Of a stretch of 23,647 nucleotides of DNA, positions 21,021 to 23,647 are shown piece by piece. The translations under genes and the position numbers were made by a program. The stretch is from a virus. The notes beneath the pieces are model-generated. The model saw only the letters and a program-made list of their open reading frames with translations. It was not told where the DNA came from and did not search any database. The DNA lies in IMG/VR virus record IMGVR_UViG_3300023444_000009, positions 1-23,647 of that record; one strand, written 5' to 3'. Position 1 is the first letter of the stretch. Every line of letters starts with the position of its first letter.

Positions 21021-21052
21021 AACCCTATGGGGAAACCCATAGGGTTATTTTT
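21021..21052 (+). terminator. strong intrinsic terminator
   Basis: A perfect 11-bp stem AACCCTATGGG / CCCATAGGGTT closes a GAAA tetraloop, followed by ATTTTTT. It lies 25 bp after the stop of the 213-aa gene and marks the end of the GC-rich transcription unit. No T-run lies on the other side in the opposite direction, so it is mainly one-way. Confidence 0.92.
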
Positions 21053-21079
21053 TAACATTACATATTTGATATGGTGAAT

Positions 21080-21126
21080 GCTAAAGCTTTAGCAAAATGT
21101 ACGATATTGATATCGTATTGCGCAAT
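21080..21126. promoter_or_regulatory. three adjacent palindromes, possible operator
   Basis: GCTAAAGCTTTAGC (21080-21093), ACGATA-ttga-TATCGT (21101-21116) and ATTGCGCAAT (21117-21126) follow each other within 47 bp, just after the terminator and about 85 bp before the next gene. Dyads of this size suit dimeric repressor binding. Promoter elements here are not clear, so the operator reading is an inference. Confidence 0.4.
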
Positions 21127-21209
21127 TTCGATAGGATATGGACGTTAAAACGAAGAATGTTGTTACGACAATCAAACTGATTGGTTAACGCTTTTGAAAG
21201 GGGAATAAA

Positions 21210-21332
21210 ATGAAAGGATTCATAGCGTTACTAGTTAAACTTTTCTGGACCTACATCATGACTGTTTTAGCGGGTATTGGTTGGTTGGGATTGGATGCGA
21301 TTTTAGAGTTATGGAGAATGAATGGGATATGA
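21210..21332 (+). CDS. 40-aa single-span membrane peptide
   Basis: ATG preceded by AAAGGGG. The peptide opens MKGFIALLVKLFWTYIMTVL and continues AGIGWLGLDAILEL, so residues 4-30 form one hydrophobic span, and it ends in a short charged tail (ELWRMNGI). Phages encode many such early membrane peptides, some of which are toxic or exclude other phages; nothing here says which. A 15-codon frame overlaps the stop as ATGA and ends in a weak hairpin (GTGTAG-gatatg-CTACAC, 21371-21388) followed by a T-rich stretch, which may terminate this short unit. Confidence 0.6.
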   Translation: MKGFIALLVKLFWTYIMTVLAGIGWLGLDAILELWRMNGI

Positions 21333-21474
21333 TGCATGAAGATGCATTTGAAAAGGATGGGATGGTTAAGGTGTAGGATATGCTACACTAGACTTATTTT
21401 ATCCTATTTCCTTGGAGGCAAGATAGGCACGCGAATTTGAGTGGGTTTGAGTGGGTTTTGATAAGATAATGTGC

Positions 21475-21513
21475 TTTAATGACATTAATGCGTCATAATG
21501 ACGATAATGACAG
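21475..21513 (+). repeat. left iteron cluster, AATGAC repeats
   Basis: Four AATG(A/C)-type units follow at a spacing of 9-10 bp: AATGACATT, AATGCGTCAT, AATGACGAT, AATGACAG. The final 19 bases ATAATGACGATAATGACAG (21495-21513) recur exactly in the right cluster at 21752-21770. Confidence 0.75.
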
Positions 21514-21708
21514 CCAAAGTGAAGGTATTGTGTGCGTGTTTTGGGGAGGAAGTAAGATAGGGTAATTTAGTTATTATTTATATATATAAATATATATATT
21601 AGATATATATTATCTTATTTATAATTTATATATAGATAATAACACCATATTTACCCCTAAATTTACCCTATTACACTCTCATAATCGCGCACAACACCTT
21701 CATTTAAG

Positions 21709-21817
21709 TGTCATTATAGCGCATTAATGTCATTATCCCGCATGATGCACTATAATGACGATAATGACAGTTTTTTGTACAAAAATGTGTGTCATTAACG
21801 TCATTTTAACGCATTAT
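21709..21817. repeat. right iteron cluster, inverted and direct TGTCATTA units
   Basis: The stretch contains TGTCATTATA (21709-21718), CATTAATGTCATTAT (21722-21736), the 19-base copy ATAATGACGATAATGACAG (21752-21770) and GTCATTAACGTCATTTTAAC then GCATTAT (21791-21817). Units occur in both orientations, so this half is internally symmetric, unlike the left cluster. Confidence 0.75.
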
Positions 21818-21837
21818 CTCAAGCGAAGGAAGGGCAA

Positions 21838-22002
21838 ATGAACGATTTTACCAAACATCACTAACGCAAACTTGCTAAACTCGTTAGCAAATACATCTAC
21901 ATTGATCATAAAGGGAGGAGAGTAAGACCGTTCATCTCTCTTACCAAACTATCTAAACAACACCCAGTACTTGTTAGTGATATTAAGTTAGTCTTATTGT
22001 AA
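21838..22002 (+). pseudogene. 54-codon gene interrupted by an in-frame TAA at codon 9
   Basis: An ATG with AAGGAAGGG upstream gives MNDFTKHH, then TAA (21862-21864). The same frame then continues for 45 codons as RKLAKLVSKYIYIDHKGRRV, RPFISLTKLSKQHPVLVSDI, KLVLL, before a second TAA at 22000-22002. The downstream part is compositionally protein-like, has no internal ATG and no own ribosome site. A single C-to-T change (CAA to TAA) would explain the break. Read-through is the alternative. TAA is a normal stop elsewhere in this window, so a changed genetic code is not supported. Confidence 0.5.
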
Positions 22003-22055
22003 GCAAGATTGTTAGATTTTTCGCAAACCTAATCCACGTTGGCAGGGAGATGATA

Positions 22056-22298
22056 ATGAATAAATACGCATACTATAACATTAAAACAGGAAAAAGAGTA
22101 CGTGTTGATATTTCGTTGAAAGAATTGGGATGGTTTGGACGTAACCTATCAAATCATGAACATTCAAAGATTATTTGTCCTAATGTCGGTGTGCCTGGGC
22201 ATCATGGTTGTGGCTGGTGTTGGGAACACAATCGCCCACGTAACCAATGTACATATGACTGTCATGTCACGCGCAAAGAGCTTCTCACTTCCTCATGA
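22056..22298 (+). CDS. 80-aa small protein with Cys cluster
   Basis: The start at 22056 is preferred over 22050 because GGGAG lies six bases before it. The first half is basic (MNKYAYYNIKTGKRVRVDIS). The second half carries a Cys/His cluster (IICPNVGVPGHHGCGWCWEH, then RPRNQCTYDCHV) with five Cys and several His, which suggests one or two zinc sites. No family is recognised. It is followed by a small hairpin and then another well-started gene, so it sits in a run of short early-type genes. Confidence 0.65.
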   Translation: MNKYAYYNIKTGKRVRVDISLKELGWFGRNLSNHEHSKIICPNVGVPGHHGCGWCWEHNRPRNQCTYDCHVTRKELLTSS

Positions 22299-22305
22299 GA
22301 GGAAT

Positions 22306-22323
22306 TCCCTTCATAAGAAGGGA
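22306..22323 (+). other. intergenic hairpin
   Basis: A perfect 7-bp stem TCCCTTC / GAAGGGA closes the loop ATAA, eight bases after the stop of the 80-aa gene. There is no U tract behind it, so it is more likely an mRNA end-stabiliser or processing site than a terminator. Confidence 0.6.
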
Positions 22324-22376
22324 TATTACAGTAATGCCCGCCCTTTAAAATATAGGTGGGTAAGTAGGAGGTTGAT

Positions 22377-22724
22377 ATGATTATCAACAAAACAAGTGAT
22401 GTGATTATGGGAGAAAGCAAATCTGGTTTGCCTATCCCCAAACCCGAAACCACCATTGTTCGTTTTGAACACTCCCTCCGCACAGACAAGATATCTATCT
22501 ACACCCTTCAGCACGTTGGGAAGAATTGGAGGTGGTGTAACCTTCTCACTCCCAATTACTCAAAGGGAAAGTTTCGCACCATCGAAGCCGCTGTGGAAGA
22601 TGTGTTGGGCAAAGGTACCACGGATGTGGTAGAACGTGTTGTTGCCCAGATTCACGTCCATTCCTTGGGACAGGTTATGACTGCAAATAACTTTCTTCAT
22701 GTGTTGCATGATGTGTTGTTTTAA
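22377..22724 (+). CDS. 115-aa hypothetical protein
   Basis: ATG with an excellent AGGAGG five bases upstream. Segments include TTIVRFEHSLRTDKISIYTL, HVGKNWRWCNLLTPNYSKGK, FRTIEAAVEDVLGKGTTDVV and a helical end (VMTANNFLHVLHDVLF). It looks like a small soluble alpha/beta protein. The stretch with FRTIEAAVEDVL resembles the helix of small phage proteins that act on host factors, but I cannot name a family. Its stop is followed within 10 bp by a structured region. Confidence 0.7.
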   Translation: MIINKTSDVIMGESKSGLPIPKPETTIVRFEHSLRTDKISIYTLQHVGKNWRWCNLLTPNYSKGKFRTIEAAVEDVLGKGTTDVVERVVAQIHVHSLGQVMTANNFLHVLHDVLF

Positions 22725-22730
22725 GTTTAA

Positions 22731-22809
22731 CCTTACCCATTAAAGTAAGGGAACGTTGGTGGGAAGGTGGATTGTTTAGCAAAACCCAACCGCTAATATC
22801 CACCTTCCC
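22731..22809 (+). ncRNA. tandem hairpins with a long composite stem
   Basis: First CCTTAC-(8 nt)-GTAAGG (22731-22750), then a perfect 12-bp stem GGGAAGGTGGAT / ATCCACCTTCCC (22761-22772 with 22798-22809). Inside its loop TTAGC pairs with GCTAA, giving about 17 pairs in all. It fills almost the whole gap between two genes and lacks a U tract. It may be a small regulatory RNA, an mRNA stabiliser or a protein-binding element. The apical loop (AAAACCCAACC) would be the exposed part. Confidence 0.5.
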
Positions 22810-22831
22810 CCATCTCACCTAGGGGGATAGA

Positions 22832-22969
22832 ATGACTTACATTATGGAACGTTTTTCATATAGGAAAGGTTGGGCAAGATACTCCCTTACCGCCTCTGAC
22901 TATATTAAGTATGGGAAGAGGTTAAGAGAATTAGGGTTTAAATTGGTAATCTTTCCACCGGGACCTTAA
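22832..22969 (+). CDS. 45-aa small basic protein
   Basis: ATG with AGGGGGAT upstream. The sequence opens MTYIMERFSYRKGWARYSLT, continues ASDYIKYGKRLRELGFKLVI and ends FPPGP. It is basic, aromatic and has a short helix followed by a strand. The strong ribosome site and the place in a run of short genes make it likely real. Its TAA stop lies in the same frame as the next gene, 21 bp before that start, so one sense change at the stop would join the two. Confidence 0.6.
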   Translation: MTYIMERFSYRKGWARYSLTASDYIKYGKRLRELGFKLVIFPPGP

Positions 22970-22990
22970 GAATTTACAACAAGTAACCTT

Positions 22991-23266
22991 ATGCAACAAG
23001 TTAAAGGCATTCTCATCATTCGTAAAGCGAACAATATCGAATGGATGTTCAACATCCGTGTTCAACATACCAAATGGAACATCACTGGCGGTCCATACGC
23101 TAACAAATACACCGCCCGCACCAGTGGGGTGAATTGTGCTAATGAGTTTACCATTCGCCTCATTAACATTCCAAAATGGAATCAACCTAAGTTTAATAAT
23201 AAAAGAAAGGGATTGCATTGCCAGTCTCTTGATAGAAACTGCACTGATATGCCTGACATAAACTAG
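22991..23266 (+). CDS. 91-aa hypothetical protein
   Basis: The frame opens at an ATG with no clear ribosome site, only a distant A-rich stretch, so translation may depend on the gene before it. The sequence contains GILIIRKANNIEWMFNIRVQ, HTKWNITGGPYANKYTARTS, NEFTIRLINIPKWNQPKFNN and a Cys-containing end (HCQSLDRNCTDMPDIN). Its strand pattern (two beta hairpins and a short helix) suggests a small beta-rich fold. No family is recognised. An overlapping minus-strand frame (22931-23218) was judged a shadow. Confidence 0.55.
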   Translation: MQQVKGILIIRKANNIEWMFNIRVQHTKWNITGGPYANKYTARTSGVNCANEFTIRLINIPKWNQPKFNNKRKGLHCQSLDRNCTDMPDIN

Positions 23267-23327
23267 GAACTAGGATAGAGGTAGAAGACGATGCTTGAAA
23301 CCGATAATTTTAATTGTGGAGATTAGT

Positions 23328-23647
23328 ATGGAAATAAGACTGCGCGGACGTTCAAGGGATAATGGCAAAGATTTGTTTTACCACAATGCTATTGCCGAAA
23401 TATACCACAGTGTAAAAAGCGGCCTGCTGATGGGGTTTGCCGGATACGATGAAAATACAAAAAAACCTGTTTTGCTCGACATAGAAATGGACACTGGGTT
23501 TACCGATGCGAACGGAGCTGAGATCTGGGAACATGACACAATAAAGTGGGCGGATTCAGTTATTTATACTGTTGTATGGTGGCCTGAGCGGGGATGCTGG
23601 GCAGCTGAAACAGATAACACTTTGATCCCACTTTATGAACTGGAACC
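23328..23647 (+). CDS. YopX-family protein, cut by the right edge
   Basis: ATG with GTGGAG six bases upstream, open for 106 codons to the window end. The opening EIRLRGRSRDNGKDLFY and the later MDTGFTDANGAEIWEHDTIK, followed by YTVVWWPERGCWAAE, match the two hallmarks of the YopX family (IKFRGxxxDNGxW...YTGLKDKNGKEIYEGDIV...V.W). YopX-like proteins are small phage and prophage proteins whose function is not known. Only the very C-terminus is missing, judging by the family length of about 120-150 aa. Base composition seems less AT-rich than the preceding short genes. An 11-codon frame lies just before it (23291-23326) and overlaps its ribosome site. Confidence 0.8.
   Translation, partial: MEIRLRGRSRDNGKDLFYHNAIAEIYHSVKSGLLMGFAGYDENTKKPVLLDIEMDTGFTDANGAEIWEHDTIKWADSVIYTVVWWPERGCWAAETDNTLIPLYELE

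Larger units (their letters stand above)
21333..21837. other. AT-rich non-coding region, candidate replication origin
   Basis: No gene is supported in these 500 bp. The core at 21563-21642 has only four G/C in 80 bases and consists of TATATA-type sequence, the profile of a DNA unwinding element. It is framed by an imperfect inverted repeat (TAGGGTAATTTAG at 21558-21570, CTAAATTTACCCTA at 21657-21670). Clusters of short TAATGAC repeats flank it on both sides (listed separately). Together this matches the plan of iteron-type origins: initiator binding sites beside an easily melted stretch. TTTGAGTGGG is also repeated at 21437-21456. No initiator gene is seen in the window. Confidence 0.45.

Noticed and set aside
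22931-23218. 95-aa minus-strand frame opposite the 91-aa gene
   Set aside because: All other genes in this part read rightward, and this frame has no ribosome site. The plus frame itself is only moderately supported.
21838-23266. Reassigned TAA codon (alternative genetic code)
   Set aside because: Many well-supported genes here end in TAA at the expected place (for example terS, the gp4-like gene and the co-chaperonin), and no structural gene contains an in-frame TAA.

Overview
The window looks like part of the genome of a tailed bacteriophage with a P22-like (podovirus) tail machine, probably infecting a Gram-negative host. The reasons are a compact virion-gene array, P22-like portal, gp4-like and gp10-like proteins, an ejection-type protein, and phage-encoded proteins with an export signal and a lipoprotein signal. 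No integrase, repressor, tRNA, polymerase or CRISPR array is visible, so neither lifestyle nor host can be fixed.

Layout. From about 18.63 kb to the left edge every gene lies on the minus strand in one packed late operon: small and large terminase, portal, two small proteins, a GroES-like co-chaperonin, scaffold, a basic protein, a putative decoration protein, the major capsid protein with a terminator hairpin behind it, a frameshifted small gene, two structural/fibre proteins, a lipoprotein with an HExxH motif, a membrane protein, two small Cys-containing proteins, a C1q-like fibre, an M15 peptidase (endolysin), two accessory proteins, the P22-like gp4 and gp10 tail proteins, a beta-rich structural protein, an Ala/Gln-rich ejection protein and a large helical protein cut by the left edge. 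Most neighbours overlap (ATGA, TAATG) or are joined by a strong GGAGG ribosome site, so they are probably translated in a coupled way. Together they package DNA, build and mature the head, attach the short tail and lyse the cell.

From about 18.7 kb to the right edge all genes read on the plus strand. The divergent gap at 18.63-19.30 kb holds facing sigma70-like promoters, C-rich repeats resembling the anti-Shine-Dalgarno end of 16S rRNA, and a short leader ORF. A GC-rich block (19.2-21.05 kb) carries three unfamiliar proteins and ends in a very good intrinsic terminator. The whole block is packed with near-perfect RNA hairpins, inside genes as well as between them. This is the strongest unexplained signal in the window.

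From 21.05 to 23.65 kb the DNA turns AT-rich. It holds palindromes, a 40-aa membrane peptide, an origin-like element (TAATGAC-type repeats on both sides of an 80-bp stretch with only four G/C), a small gene broken by an in-frame TAA, several short genes of unknown function separated by hairpins, and a YopX-family gene that runs off the right edge. The tail-fibre/lipoprotein pair (8.18-9.92 kb) is clearly more GC-rich than the rest of the late operon and looks like an exchanged host-range cassette.
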